Origin: Streptomyces sp. GS7
GTDB taxonomy: Bacteria > Actinomycetota > Actinomycetes > Streptomycetales > Streptomycetaceae
NCBI RefSeq assembly: GCF_009834125.1
Contig: NZ_CP047146.1
Location: forward strand, 248,001-312,000
Direction of reading: 5' to 3'
Length of the DNA stretch: 64,000 bases
Under the pieces are notes generated by a model that was not told the origin of the DNA, did not search any database, and saw only the letters and a program-made list of their open reading frames with translations. Positions 1 through 8,528 of this stretch are shown here, in pieces; the stretch's first letter is position 1, and each line of letters starts with the position of its first letter. The position numbers were made by a program, and so were the translations under genes.

Positions 1-1008
1 CAGCACCAGCAGCGCGTACAGCAGCAGCGCCGCGGCGATCACCGCGACCGCCATGAAGTGCACCGGCGGGGCGCCGGCGAGCACCAGGTGCCTGATCTCC
101 CGCAGCGTGTCCCGCCCGAAGTCGAAACGGGAGCCCCACAGCTCCTGTACGTCGAAGTACCCGAGCGGCCCGCCGCCGGTCCGCACGCCGACCCACAGCA
201 CGTATCCCAGCCAGCCCGCCGGCGCGACCAGCACGGCCGCCACCGGCCGCAGCCCCGGCCCCCGGCCGCCGCCCTCCCCGGCACCGCCGCTTCCCCGCCG
301 CCACGCCTCCGCGGCCGCTCCCGCGCCCACCGCCGCCACGATGGCCAGCGCGCTGGGCCGGGTCAGCCCCGCCGTCGCCGCCAGCACCCCGGCCCACAGG
401 AAGCGCCGGGTGAGCAGCGCGTACAGCGACCAGGCGGACAGCGCGGTCAGCAGCGACTCGGTGTACGCGAGCGACTCGATGACGGCCTGCGGCAGCAGCG
501 CCCACAGGACGACGAGCAGGGTTCCGGTACGTCGCCCGTGGAGCCGCTCCCCGACCGCGTAGATCCCCCAGGCGGCCACCCCGGCCGCCGTCCAGGAGAC
601 CAGCAGGGCGGCGTTCACCGCCCCGACCGGGGCGGCCGCCGTCCCCACCGCCCGCACCAGCCACGGGTACAGCGGGAAGAACGCCAGGTCCGCGACGGGC
701 AGATCGGGCCACATCCCGGTCGGCGCCGGCGCCCCGTAGCCGTGCAGCGCGATGCTCAGATACCACCTGGAGTCCCAGGACGCGCCCAGCAGCGTCCGCG
801 GATGCCGCCCGGTGTGCCAGGCCCACACCGCGGTGCACAGCATCCCGGCGGCCCGGATCCCGGCGAACAGGACGAGCGCGGTCCGCGCCCGCCGCAGCCC
901 CGCCCGCACCCGCTCCCGTAGGGGCCCCGGACGCCCGCCCGGGTCCGCCGCCCGCGGCGTCCCCGGCGGCTCGGCGGTCTCCGGTGTTTCGGCGGTCTCG
1001 GCGGACAC
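1..1008 (-). CDS. PIG-V-like integral membrane mannosyltransferase (3' end cut by window)
   Basis: Open without a stop from a GTG at 1008 to the window edge (336 codons seen). GGAGG lies 6 nt upstream of the GTG, which fixes the start. After a Pro/Glu/Arg-rich cytoplasmic tail (about residues 1-42) there is a membrane segment (about 44-66). The motif WDSRWY follows at residues 78-83, then IALHGYG, then further hydrophobic segments. A W-D-x-x-W-Y motif after the first helix is typical of bacterial PIG-V/GT-C type glycosyltransferases that use polyprenyl-phosphate-linked mannose at the membrane. The acceptor cannot be told from sequence. It is probably monocistronic: the aminotransferase upstream on the same strand ends 178 bp away, across a spacer that contains a dispersed repeat. 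Confidence 0.75.
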   Translation of the reverse strand, partial: MSAETAETPETAEPPGTPRAADPGGRPGPLRERVRAGLRRARTALVLFAGIRAAGMLCTAVWAWHTGRHPRTLLGASWDSRWYLSIALHGYGAPAPTGMWPDLPVADLAFFPLYPWLVRAVGTAAAPVGAVNAALLVSWTAAGVAAWGIYAVGERLHGRRTGTLLVVLWALLPQAVIESLAYTESLLTALSAWSLYALLTRRFLWAGVLAATAGLTRPSALAIVAAVGAGAAAEAWRRGSGGAGEGGGRGPGLRPVAAVLVAPAGWLGYVLWVGVRTGGGPLGYFDVQELWGSRFDFGRDTLREIRHLVLAGAPPVHFMAVAVIAAALLLYALLVL

Positions 1009-1070
1009 GGAACACCTCCGGTTCGGGGGCGCGCCTCCGCGCCGGAGGCAGGTCAGGGCACCGGACCGCC

Positions 1071-1095
1071 AGGGCCTGTCCGACGGGTCGGGGCC
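1071..1095. repeat. dispersed GGGCCTGTCCGA repeat, copy 1
   Basis: The spacer between two minus-strand genes contains AGGGCCTGTCCGACGGGT followed by CGGGGCC. The core AGGGCCTGTCCGA recurs in reverse orientation at 21461-21495 and 36634-36661. CCGA/TCGG can form a short stem inside it. Confidence 0.5.
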
Positions 1096-1185
1096 GGGTC
1101 CGCACCCAGACTCCCCGCGCCCCGCCCCCGCCCGCGACCGCAGCCGCCCGAACGGGTGGCGGCCCCTCCTCGGAGGACCGCGGTC

Positions 1186-2373
1186 TCAGAGCCGCTTCAG
1201 CCGCCCCGCCGCCTCCTCCAGGGTCGCGGTGCACTTGCAGAAGGCGAAGCGCACGAACGGGGCGCCCTGGTCCTGGTGGTCGTAGAAGACGGCGTTCGGG
1301 ATGGCGACCACGCCGGCGCGTTCGGGCAGGGTGCGGCAGAAGGCGAAGCCGTCCTGCTCGCCCAGCGGGCGGATGTCGGTGGTGATGAAGTACGTGCCGG
1401 CCGGCCGGAAGACCTGGAAGCCGGCGTCGGCGAGGCCGCCGGCGAGGATGTCGCGCTTGGCGCGGAGGTCGTCGCGCAGGGCGGTGAAGTAGCTGTCGGG
1501 CAGGGCGAGGGCCTCGGCGACGGCGTACTGGAAGGGGCCGGCCGAGACGTAGGTGAGGAACTGCTTGGCGGAGCGGACGGCCGCGGTCAGCTCGGGGGAC
1601 GCGGTGACCCAGCCGACCTTCCAGCCGGTGAAGGAGAAGGTCTTGCCGGCCGACCCGATGGTGACGGTGCGCTCGCGCATGCCGGGGAACGAGGCGAGGG
1701 GGAGGTGCTCGCCCTCGAAGACGAGGTGTTCGTAGACCTCGTCCGTGACGACCAGGAGGTCGCGCTCCACGGCCAGTTCGGCGACGGCGGCGAGTTCGTC
1801 GCGGGTCAGGACGGTGCCGGTGGGGTTGTGCGGGGTGTTGAGGAGGATGAGGCGGGTGCGGTCGGTGACCGCGTCGCGCAGCTCGTCGAGATCGAGGTGG
1901 TACGTGCCGGTCTCGGGGGACGGGCGCAGCGTCACCGGGACGCGGCTGCCGCCCGCCATCGCGATGCAGGCGGCGTACGAGTCGTAGTACGGCTCCAGGG
2001 CGACGACCTCGTCGCCCGGTTCGAGGAGGGCGAGCAGCGAGGCGGCGATGGCCTCGGTGGCGCCGGCGGTGACCAGGACCTCGGTGTCGGGGTCGTACGA
2101 CAGCCCCAGGTGCCCGTAGAAGCGCTGCTGGTGGGCGGCGACGGCGGTGCGCAGCTCGGGGATTCCGGGGCCCGGGGGGTACTGGTTGCCGCGGCCGTCC
2201 CGCAGGGCGCGCACCGCCGCTTCGCGGACCTCCTCCGGGCCGTCGGCGTCCGGGAAGCCCTGGCCGAGGTTGATGGAGCCGGTGCGTTGGGCGAGCGCCG
2301 ACATCTCGGCGAAGATCGTGGTGCCGAAGGCGGCGAGGCGGCGGTTGAGCAGCGGTCGGTCCATGCGCGCCAT
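1186..2373 (-). CDS. PLP-dependent class I aminotransferase, DapC-like
   Basis: A 395-residue fold-type I aminotransferase. Visible features are LGQGFPD (36-42), the NPTG loop (183-186), DEVYEHL (211-217) and the Schiff-base lysine in SAGKTFSFTGWK (Lys244). A C-terminal FVRFAFCK segment should hold the carboxylate-binding Arg. Length and motif spacing match the group that includes kynurenine and aspartate aminotransferases. The sequence as I recall it is closest to mycobacterial DapC (N-succinyldiaminopimelate aminotransferase of lysine and cell-wall synthesis), so that role is plausible but unproven. The chosen start gives MARMDRP; the Met at codon 4 is an alternative. It is transcribed toward the mannosyltransferase-like gene. 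Confidence 0.8.
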   Translation of the reverse strand: MARMDRPLLNRRLAAFGTTIFAEMSALAQRTGSINLGQGFPDADGPEEVREAAVRALRDGRGNQYPPGPGIPELRTAVAAHQQRFYGHLGLSYDPDTEVLVTAGATEAIAASLLALLEPGDEVVALEPYYDSYAACIAMAGGSRVPVTLRPSPETGTYHLDLDELRDAVTDRTRLILLNTPHNPTGTVLTRDELAAVAELAVERDLLVVTDEVYEHLVFEGEHLPLASFPGMRERTVTIGSAGKTFSFTGWKVGWVTASPELTAAVRSAKQFLTYVSAGPFQYAVAEALALPDSYFTALRDDLRAKRDILAGGLADAGFQVFRPAGTYFITTDIRPLGEQDGFAFCRTLPERAGVVAIPNAVFYDHQDQGAPFVRFAFCKCTATLEEAAGRLKRL

Positions 2374-2563
2374 CCTGCGCCGAACCTCTGGAGTTCCTCA
2401 ACTGTGCTTTGAGCCCTCCTGGGCGGGGCATCAGCCCCTGCACGACAGACCATGAGGCCGCTGGAGAGCGCGGCCGGCGGCGCGGGACGGCGCCGCGGCG
2501 GCGCACCGGCGCCGGACGGAGCGATGCCTCGCTTCGGGGGAACGGAAGGAGTGTGAGGCGGGA

Positions 2564-2860
2564 ATGATGGGCCTGTTCTTTTTCGCGGTGATCTGCGTGG
2601 TGGTGCTCGGGCTGGTGGGGGTGGCCTCGCGGGGCGGCTCCGGCCGGAAGCGGAGCGGGTACGGCGCGTCCAAGGGCTCCCGGAGCAGGGGCGGCGACGG
2701 GGGCGGCAGTTGGTGGGCGGCGGGGGCCGGCGACGTCGGTTCCGGTTCGAGCGGCGGGCACCACCATCACCACTCGTGCGGTGGTGGCGGCGGCCACCAC
2801 GGCGGCCATTCCTGCGGCGGGCACTCCTCCTGCGGCGGTGGCGGCTGCGGCAGTTCCTGA
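2564..2860 (+). CDS. small Gly/His/Cys-rich single-pass membrane protein
   Basis: A 98-residue protein with one N-terminal hydrophobic helix (about 2-21), a basic Arg/Lys/Ser linker (about 22-45) and a Gly-rich tail. The tail holds a natural run of five histidines (66-70), four more His (78, 79, 82, 87) and four Cys (72, 84, 90, 95), spaced as S-C-G-G and H-S-C repeats. I do not recognise a named family. The composition suggests a tail that binds transition metals; whether the tail faces outside or inside is unclear. GGAAGGAG lies about 14 nt upstream of ATG ATG, so the second Met (2567) is an alternative start. It is divergent from the aminotransferase and separate from the next gene by 450 bp. 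Confidence 0.7.
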   Translation: MMGLFFFAVICVVVLGLVGVASRGGSGRKRSGYGASKGSRSRGGDGGGSWWAAGAGDVGSGSSGGHHHHHSCGGGGGHHGGHSCGGHSSCGGGGCGSS

Positions 2861-3311
2861 GGGGCCGCTCTAAGGGGACCCTGACAGACCCCTGGGGGAA
2901 CTCGCACGAATGTGCCCACGGTCGCGGCGCGGGTTCCGCGCGCGGTCGCGGGCACTCCGCTTTTCCTGGCGGAAACGGCCGTTGTGTCGCGCTCGTACCC
3001 GGTCTCCGGTGGCACACATGCGGGCAGCCCATGCGGCCTTGCATATGCGTCCAGCGCATGGCGTGAAACGTTCAACGCCCTTTGTGGGATTGGTGGTTGA
3101 ACAGGTGAACTGCATGGCCCTCTAGGGGATGGAAACCCGGCGAAGCTGGGTAAAATCACTGTGGGCGGCACGCCATCCGTGATTCCCTCTCCTTTGAGAA
3201 TCCCCCAGTTCTCGGACCCCACGTGGGCACGAGCCGGCAGGCAGTCGTACATCCCTGATCCTTCTCGGGCGGACCGGCCCACCATCCACTGCGTGCTTGC
3301 GGAGCCGACCC
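2861..3311. other. 451-bp intergenic region, no gene seen
   Basis: No frame here shows Streptomyces-like codon bias. It has a lower G+C content than its surroundings. CATGCG-type short repeats lie around 3017-3060, and an imperfect palindrome GCGTGAAACGTTCAACGC lies at about 3061-3078. A TAAAAT hexamer at 3151-3156 could be a -10 box for the DUF2617 gene, but I see no convincing -35. Confidence 0.4.
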
Positions 3312-3830
3312 ATGCTCACGACCCTGAAAACGGCGTACACCGATACCCGCGCATCCGATCTCGCCTGGGCCCTGGGCAGGGAACCCCTGCCGGCCCTGGC
3401 CGTACTGAATCTCCAACTCGACGACGCCCGGGTGCAGTTGAGGCTGCTCGGGGCTTCCCACCAGGTGCTGCTGGATGAGGAGCACGGCAACTGTTCCGAG
3501 ACGGTCGCCTGTATGCCGGGCAGCAGCACGCCGCTGCCGCTCGGTGTGGCCAAGCGGCTGGGGGACTGGGAGTACGAGTTCGCCGCGCACGTCGAGACGC
3601 TGTCGCGCGGCTCGTTCGCCGGGCGGGCGCAGGAGCTGCTCGCGCTGGTCGCGGAGCATCCGCACGGCCTCGCCGGCACCTTCCCGGGCTCGCCGCACGC
3701 CTTCACCGCGATGCTGGCGCAGCGTCAGCAGGGGCAGGTGCGCTGGCGGACCTGGCACGCCTACCCGCAGGAGGGGCGCCTGGTGGCGACCCGTACGCGG
3801 GTGGGGGTGCGGGCGGTGATCGCGGCCTGA
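3312..3830 (+). CDS. DUF2617 family protein
   Basis: A 172-residue soluble protein starting MLTTLKTAYTDTRASDLAWAL. It matches the DUF2617 family as I recall it, which in streptomycetes sits just before the membrane spermidine synthase, as here. Biochemical function is unknown. Visible landmarks are a VLLDEEHGN-like segment near residue 55, a FPGSPHAFTAM segment near 125 and a C-terminal RTWHAYPQEGRLVATRT strand pattern. An in-frame upstream GTG would add five residues; the ATG at 3312 is preferred because the added residues are family-untypical. The 130-bp gap and separate promoter before the next gene argue against one simple operon. Confidence 0.7.
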   Translation: MLTTLKTAYTDTRASDLAWALGREPLPALAVLNLQLDDARVQLRLLGASHQVLLDEEHGNCSETVACMPGSSTPLPLGVAKRLGDWEYEFAAHVETLSRGSFAGRAQELLALVAEHPHGLAGTFPGSPHAFTAMLAQRQQGQVRWRTWHAYPQEGRLVATRTRVGVRAVIAA

Positions 3831-3949
3831 GGGGCGCCGGAGGTGGTGTGTGAGGCCCTGGTTGCGCCGTGGTCGTAGAGGTGTCAACTGGTGCGCGCGG
3901 CACCCAGAGTGCACTCGTGTGGGTGACATAGGGCCACCTCGTCGTCACG

Positions 3950-3955
3950 TAGCGT
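3950..3955 (+). promoter_or_regulatory. -10 box of leaderless promoter (spermidine synthase-like gene)
   Basis: TAGCGT ends exactly 7 nt before the ATG at 3963. Transcription would therefore begin at or next to the start codon, and no Shine-Dalgarno sequence is present. Confidence 0.55.
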
Positions 3956-3962
3956 TCATGTC

Positions 3963-5738
3963 ATGATCGACCCGCCAGAGCCTTTCCTCGGCGCCCTCGG
4001 GCCGCCCGAGGCCATGATGCCGGCCCGGCTGCCGGTGCCGTCCGGGCTCGGTCGGCTGCTGGTGCTCGCGGTGGTCTTCGTCTGCGCGGCCTGCGGGCTG
4101 GTCTACGAACTCGAACTGGTCGCCATGGCAAGCTACTTGATCGGCGACTCGGTCACCCAGGCGTCGGTCGTGCTCTCCGTGATGGTCTTCGCGATGGGGG
4201 TCGGCGCGCTGCTGGCCAAGCGGCTGCGCTGCCGCGCCGCGGTCGGCTTCGGGGTGGTCGAGACGGTCCTCGCGCTGGTCGGCGGCAGTTCCGCGATGGC
4301 GCTCTACGCCTGCTTCGCGTGGTTCGGGCAGTCCCGCTCCGCGCTCGTCGGCTTCACGCTGGCGATCGGCACGCTGATCGGCGCCGAGGTGCCGCTGCTG
4401 ATGACGCTGATCCAGCGGGTGCGCCGGCAGGACGCGGGCGGCGCGGTGGCCGATCTGTTCGCCGCCGACTACGTGGGCGCACTGGTCGGCGGGCTGGCCT
4501 TCCCCTTTCTTCTGCTGCCCTGCCTGGGCCAGTTGACCGGTGCGCTGCTCACCGGCGGGATCAACGCGGTGGCCGGCTCGGTGCTGGTGCTGTGGCTCTT
4601 CGGGCGCGAGCTGACCGCCCGTACGCGCTGGCTGCTGCTCGCCGCCAACGTGCTGGTGCTCGCGCTGCTCGCCACCGGCGTGGTGCTGGCCGGGCCCTTC
4701 GAACAGGCCGCCCGGCAGGCGGTGTACGGGTCGGCGGCCCGGGTCGCGGTGCAGACCGGCATCCAGGAGGTGGTGCTGACCGGCGGCACGGGCGGATCGC
4801 GCGGCGGCGCGAGCGGTGCGGGGCGGGGGAGGAAAGGTTCCGGCAGGCCGCTGGAGCTCTATCTCGACGGGCGGTTGAAGGTCAGCGCGGTCAACGAGTT
4901 CCTCTACCACGAGGGGCTGGTGCACCCGGCGATGGCCGGCGGCCCGCACCGCCGGGTGCTGGTCCTGGGCGGCGGCGACGGCCTCGCGGTACGCGAGCTG
5001 CTGCGCTACCGCACGGTCCGCTCGGTCACCGTCGTCGAGATCGACCCGGGGGTGGTGCGGCTGGCGCGCACGGACCCCGGACTGTCGGCGCTCAACGCGC
5101 GGGCGCTGCGTGATCCGCGGGTCCGGGTGGTGACCGCCGACGCGTTCAACTGGCTGCGGAAGCAGGGTGCTTCGGTCCACCGGCCGCGCCCGGAGCGGTA
5201 CGACGTGATCGTCTCCGATCTGCCGGACCCGGGGATCACCGCGAGCACCAAGCTCTACTCCCAGGAGTTCTACGGCCTCGCTCTGCGGCTGCTGGCCGAC
5301 GACGGCCGGATGGTGGTGCACGCCGGACCGCCGTGCGCCCGGCCGCAGACGTACTGGACGGTGGACGCGACCCTGCGGTCGGTGGGCCTGGCGACCCTCC
5401 CGTACCGCATCCCCGGCCGGCTCTCGGACTTCTCGGGCGGCCCCGACCGCTCGGTCGCGCCGTACACCGTGTTCGGGCGGCCCGGGACGAGCGACCGGGC
5501 GCCCACGACGGTGCCGTACCTCTGGCGGGTACCGCCCGCCGCCCCGCCGGGCGGGGTCCGGTACTGGGGCTTCCTCCTGGCCGCTCGGCAGCCGCCGCGG
5601 CTGGCCTCGGCTCCCGACGCCCCGCCGGCGGCGTCCGTCGTCCTCGGCGAGGCGCAGGCCGGGCGGCAGGGCGCGGTACGGGACCGGATCCCCGGCCTGG
5701 CGCCGTCGACGCTGATGCGTCCCCGGTATCTGGAGTGA
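3963..5738 (+). CDS. membrane-fused polyamine aminopropyltransferase-like protein
   Basis: 591 residues. Residues 30-245 form about seven membrane helices and the rest is a Rossmann-type spermidine synthase domain with GGGDG (336-340) and the acidic VEIDPGV strand end (358-364). The catalytic-type DLPDP loop (near 420) is followed by SQEFY. The canonical substrate motif (LDG..Q....DE..YHE) reads [17 protein letters not shown]: the usual Gln is Lys306 and the usual Asp is Asn311, so polyamine specificity or activity may be altered. A Gly/Arg/Ser-rich insert (277-295) links the two parts. The N-terminal half acts in the membrane and the transferase domain is probably cytoplasmic. The start is supported by the adjacent leaderless -10 box. 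Confidence 0.8.
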   Translation: MIDPPEPFLGALGPPEAMMPARLPVPSGLGRLLVLAVVFVCAACGLVYELELVAMASYLIGDSVTQASVVLSVMVFAMGVGALLAKRLRCRAAVGFGVVETVLALVGGSSAMALYACFAWFGQSRSALVGFTLAIGTLIGAEVPLLMTLIQRVRRQDAGGAVADLFAADYVGALVGGLAFPFLLLPCLGQLTGALLTGGINAVAGSVLVLWLFGRELTARTRWLLLAANVLVLALLATGVVLAGPFEQAARQAVYGSAARVAVQTGIQEVVLTGGTGGSRGGASGAGRGRKGSGRPLELYLDGRLKVSAVNEFLYHEGLVHPAMAGGPHRRVLVLGGGDGLAVRELLRYRTVRSVTVVEIDPGVVRLARTDPGLSALNARALRDPRVRVVTADAFNWLRKQGASVHRPRPERYDVIVSDLPDPGITASTKLYSQEFYGLALRLLADDGRMVVHAGPPCARPQTYWTVDATLRSVGLATLPYRIPGRLSDFSGGPDRSVAPYTVFGRPGTSDRAPTTVPYLWRVPPAAPPGGVRYWGFLLAARQPPRLASAPDAPPAASVVLGEAQAGRQGAVRDRIPGLAPSTLMRPRYLE

Positions 5739-5818
5739 GCCGCGGGCCCGACCCGAACACCACGGACATCCACCAAGGGCTCCCCGTGGCGCTGACGAAG
5801 GAATTAGGCTCCCATGAC

Positions 5819-6763
5819 ATGGAGCATGAGGTGTACGTTCCGTTTCCCGTCGGGACCGTGCGGCAGGCACTCACCGAGCCGGAGCGGGTGGCGCGCTGCG
5901 TCCCGGGAGTCCAACTCGACGCCGATGCGGCCCCGCACCGCCCCGAGGGCCGGCTGCGACTGCGCGTCGGGAGCTCCACCATCACCTATCGCGGGGCGCT
6001 GACCGTCAGCGGCGGCGCGGCGGACGGCACCGGTCCGTTGACCGTCGAGGCGACCGGCGCCGAGACACGCGGCGAGGGGGCGGTGTCGCTGACGCTGACC
6101 GTAGGACTGTCCTCCGCCGGCGAGCCCGGCCCGGGGACGGTGCTGACGTGCCGGGGCACGGTCCGCAGCGACGGCCGGCTGGCCGATGTCGACGGCCAGG
6201 CCGCGCGGACCGCCGGGCGCCGGCTGCTGGACCGCTTCGCGGAGAACCTCGCGGCCGATCTGGAGGCGCGGCCGGTGGCGGAGCCGGAGGGCGGCGCCGG
6301 GCCGGTGCCGCAGAGCGTCTTCGACACCGAGGTGCCGCCGCCGGCGCTCGACCCGCTCAGCGACGCGGAGGACGACGTCAGCGTCGTCGCGGACGCCGAG
6401 GAGGCGGCCGCGGCCGACGCGGCGGACGACTTCTCCGTCGAGGACGTCGATGGCGTGGACGACGTCATCGACGCCGACGACGAGGACGACCTCGACGACG
6501 AGCTCGGGGACGACCTGGCCGCGCCGGACGACATCGGTGCCGGGCACGGCACCGTGCCCGCGGAGGCCGCGCACGCCCGCCGGACGATGATCGGGCGCAG
6601 CGCGGAGGAGGTGGACCACGCCCCGCCGCGCGGCCGGTACGCGCCGGTGCCCGCGCCCGAGACGAGCGGGGGCTCGGCGACGCTGCGCTGGGCGGCGCCC
6701 GCCGCCGCGGTGGTGCTGGCGTCGGCGGTGGTCGTCGGCCGGGTGCTGCGGCGCCGCCGCTGA
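5819..6763 (+). CDS. CoxG-like SRPBCC protein with acidic tail and C-terminal membrane anchor
   Basis: 314 residues. The N-terminal 150 residues look like the carbon monoxide dehydrogenase subunit G family of the SRPBCC fold (MEHEVYVPFPVGTV, then ERVARCVPGVQLD). Next comes a strongly acidic Asp/Glu/Ala region (about 180-240), then one C-terminal helix (ATLRWAAPAAAVVLASAVVV, about 285-307) followed by RRRR. It is probably a tail-anchored cytoplasmic protein; CoxG proteins help attach CO dehydrogenase to the membrane, but no cox genes are nearby, so the role here is open. The ATG at 5819 is chosen over GTG 5786 because the longer form would contain a rare TTA codon and lacks family similarity. 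Confidence 0.7.
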   Translation: MEHEVYVPFPVGTVRQALTEPERVARCVPGVQLDADAAPHRPEGRLRLRVGSSTITYRGALTVSGGAADGTGPLTVEATGAETRGEGAVSLTLTVGLSSAGEPGPGTVLTCRGTVRSDGRLADVDGQAARTAGRRLLDRFAENLAADLEARPVAEPEGGAGPVPQSVFDTEVPPPALDPLSDAEDDVSVVADAEEAAAADAADDFSVEDVDGVDDVIDADDEDDLDDELGDDLAAPDDIGAGHGTVPAEAAHARRTMIGRSAEEVDHAPPRGRYAPVPAPETSGGSATLRWAAPAAAVVLASAVVVGRVLRRRR

Positions 6764-6831
6764 CCGGGGCGGTCTCCGTCCGGCCTCCCCCTGCCGGTGG
6801 CCGTGCACCGGCGGGGCCGCCGCCACACCGC

Positions 6832-6837
6832 TAGGGT
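6832..6837 (+). promoter_or_regulatory. -10 box of leaderless promoter (aldose epimerase gene)
   Basis: TAGGGT, then 7 nt, then the GTG at 6845. No ribosome-binding site is visible. Confidence 0.55.
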
Positions 6838-6844
6838 CGCTTCC

Positions 6845-7690
6845 GTGAGCACCGAGAACACCACGCAGAGCGCGGCCGGTACGCGCGGGGCGGACGGCGT
6901 ACGGCTGGCCGCCCGAGACACCGAACTGACCGTCCACCCGGAGAACGGCTGCCGGATCGGCAGTCTGCGCGTCGGCGGCACGGAGCTGCTGCGGCAGGGC
7001 GACAAGTACGGCTGCTTCCCGATGGTGCCGTGGTGCGGCCGGATCGAGAACGGCCAGTTCCGCAACGGCGCCGAGCGGCACCAGATGCCGGTCAACTCGC
7101 CGCCGCACGCCATCCACGGCACCGGCCGCGACGTCCGCTGGCGCACCGTGCGGACCGGCGGCACCGCGGCTGCCTTCACCTACGAGCTGACCGATCCGGC
7201 GGCGCCGTGGCCGTATCCGGGGACCGTCACCCAGGTCGTCGAGCTGGCCGAGGACGGCGGTTCGCTGACGCTCACCATGGGCGTCGAGGCGACCGGCGAC
7301 TCCTTCCCGGCGCAGGCCGGCTGGCACCCGTGGTTCCTGCGGAACCTCGGTACGGGCGGGGACGTGCGCGTCGACTTCGCCGCCGAGTGGCAGGAGGATC
7401 GCGGGCCGGACCATCTGCCGACCGGCCGCCGGATCCCGCAGCGGCCCGGTCCCTGGGACGACTGCTTCGGAATGCCGCGCGGTGTCGAGGTGACGCTCAC
7501 CTGGCCGGGGCGGCTGGAGCTGACGGTGTCCAGCCGCGCCGAATGGGTCGTGGTCTACGACGAGCAGGAGGCGGCGGTCTGCGTCGAGCCGCAGTCCGGC
7601 CCGCCGAACGGTCTGAACACCGCCCCGCGCCTGGTCACCCCGATCGATCCGCTGGAGATCTCCACGACGTGGGCCTGGCGGGCGCTGTAG
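6845..7690 (+). CDS. aldose 1-epimerase family protein
   Basis: 281 residues with galactose-mutarotase-like features. These are an N-terminal AARDTELTVHPENGCRIGS strand, WCGRIENGQF (about 62-71), HAIHGTGRDVRW around the first conserved His (about residue 90), the second conserved His in AGWHPWFLRN (about 160), and a conserved acidic residue in CVEPQSGPPNG near the C-terminus. It probably interconverts sugar anomers in the cytoplasm, with unknown sugar. The GTG start is fixed by the -10 box 7 nt upstream. Its own promoter separates it from the CoxG-like gene, although the gap is only 81 bp. Confidence 0.8.
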   Translation: MSTENTTQSAAGTRGADGVRLAARDTELTVHPENGCRIGSLRVGGTELLRQGDKYGCFPMVPWCGRIENGQFRNGAERHQMPVNSPPHAIHGTGRDVRWRTVRTGGTAAAFTYELTDPAAPWPYPGTVTQVVELAEDGGSLTLTMGVEATGDSFPAQAGWHPWFLRNLGTGGDVRVDFAAEWQEDRGPDHLPTGRRIPQRPGPWDDCFGMPRGVEVTLTWPGRLELTVSSRAEWVVVYDEQEAAVCVEPQSGPPNGLNTAPRLVTPIDPLEISTTWAWRAL

Positions 7691-7722
7691 CCGGCGGGCC
7701 CGGCCGTCCACGCGCTCTGTCC

Positions 7723-7728
7723 TAAGCT
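7723..7728 (+). promoter_or_regulatory. -10 box of leaderless promoter (pyrE)
   Basis: TAAGCT ends 7 nt before the ATG at 7736. There is no Shine-Dalgarno sequence in the short gap. Confidence 0.55.
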
Positions 7729-7735
7729 CATACGC

Positions 7736-8278
7736 ATGACTGACGACGTGCGCGGCGAGCTGCTGCAGCAGATCAAGGACAAGGCCGTGGTGCACGGCAA
7801 GGTGACGCTCTCCTCCGGCAAGGAGGCCGACTACTACATCGACCTGCGCCGGATCACCCTCGATGGCCAGGCGGCGCCGCTGGTCGGTCAGCTGATGCTC
7901 GACATCACCGCCGATCTGGAGTACGACGCGGTCGGCGGGTTGACGCTCGGTGCCGACCCGGTGGCCACGTCGATGCTGCACGCCGCCGCCGCGCGCGGCC
8001 GGCGGCTGGACGCGTTCGTGGTGCGCAAGGCGCAGAAGACCCACGGTATGCAGCGCCGTATCGAAGGTCCGGACATCACCGGCCGCCGGGTGCTGGTCGT
8101 CGAGGACACCTCCACCACGGGTGGCTCGCCGCTGACCGCCGTCGAGGCGGCGCGTGAGGCCGGGGCCGAGGTCGTTGCGGTTGCGACGATCGTTGACCGG
8201 GGTGCCGCTTCGGCTCTTGCCGACGCCGGGCTCCCGTACATCACCGGATACCAGCTCGGGGACCTCGGCCTCAGCTGA
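7736..8278 (+). CDS. pyrE: orotate phosphoribosyltransferase
   Basis: 180 residues. It converts orotate and PRPP to OMP in pyrimidine synthesis. The PRPP-binding signature VVEDTSTTGGSPLT is at 121-134. The flexible-loop segment RKAQKTHG is at 97-104, and the substrate-binding LSSGKEADYYIDLR is at 25-38. Length is normal for the short bacterial PyrE. No other pyrimidine gene is adjacent, so it is regulated on its own, most likely from a leaderless transcript. Confidence 0.93.
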   Translation: MTDDVRGELLQQIKDKAVVHGKVTLSSGKEADYYIDLRRITLDGQAAPLVGQLMLDITADLEYDAVGGLTLGADPVATSMLHAAAARGRRLDAFVVRKAQKTHGMQRRIEGPDITGRRVLVVEDTSTTGGSPLTAVEAAREAGAEVVAVATIVDRGAASALADAGLPYITGYQLGDLGLS

Positions 8279-8353
8279 GTACCGGTCGACGGAGCGGCCT
8301 CTGAACTGCGGTTTTGATGCAGATGCGGCGTGCCGGGGGTGACCCGGCGCGCC

Positions 8354-8367
8354 GTTTCACGTGAAAC
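8354..8367. promoter_or_regulatory. parS site 1 (ParB binding)
   Basis: Perfect 14-bp palindrome GTTTCACGTGAAAC, identical to the Streptomyces parS consensus as I recall it. It lies in the pyrE-fba spacer. Confidence 0.85.
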
Positions 8368-8377
8368 CCGGCACGCC

Positions 8378-8391
8378 GTTTCACGTGAAAC
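8378..8391. promoter_or_regulatory. parS site 2 (ParB binding)
   Basis: Second perfect GTTTCACGTGAAAC, 24 bp centre to centre from the first (a little over two helical turns). The two could be bound side by side. Confidence 0.85.
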
Positions 8392-8528
8392 GGCACACCG
8401 CACGCGCGGGCCCGCCGAACGGGCGATGTGGAGCTGCGCAGCGAGTCTGGGAAGATGTGCCACGGCGAAGTCGTCGCCCCCTGGTCAGGGCCAAGAACGC
8501 ACACCCCGCACATACAAGGAGCGGACAG

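Noticed and set aside
3945..5870. Long open frame opposite the spermidine synthase-like gene
   Set aside because: It mirrors the codon bias of the real gene. The plus-strand gene has clear motifs and a promoter.
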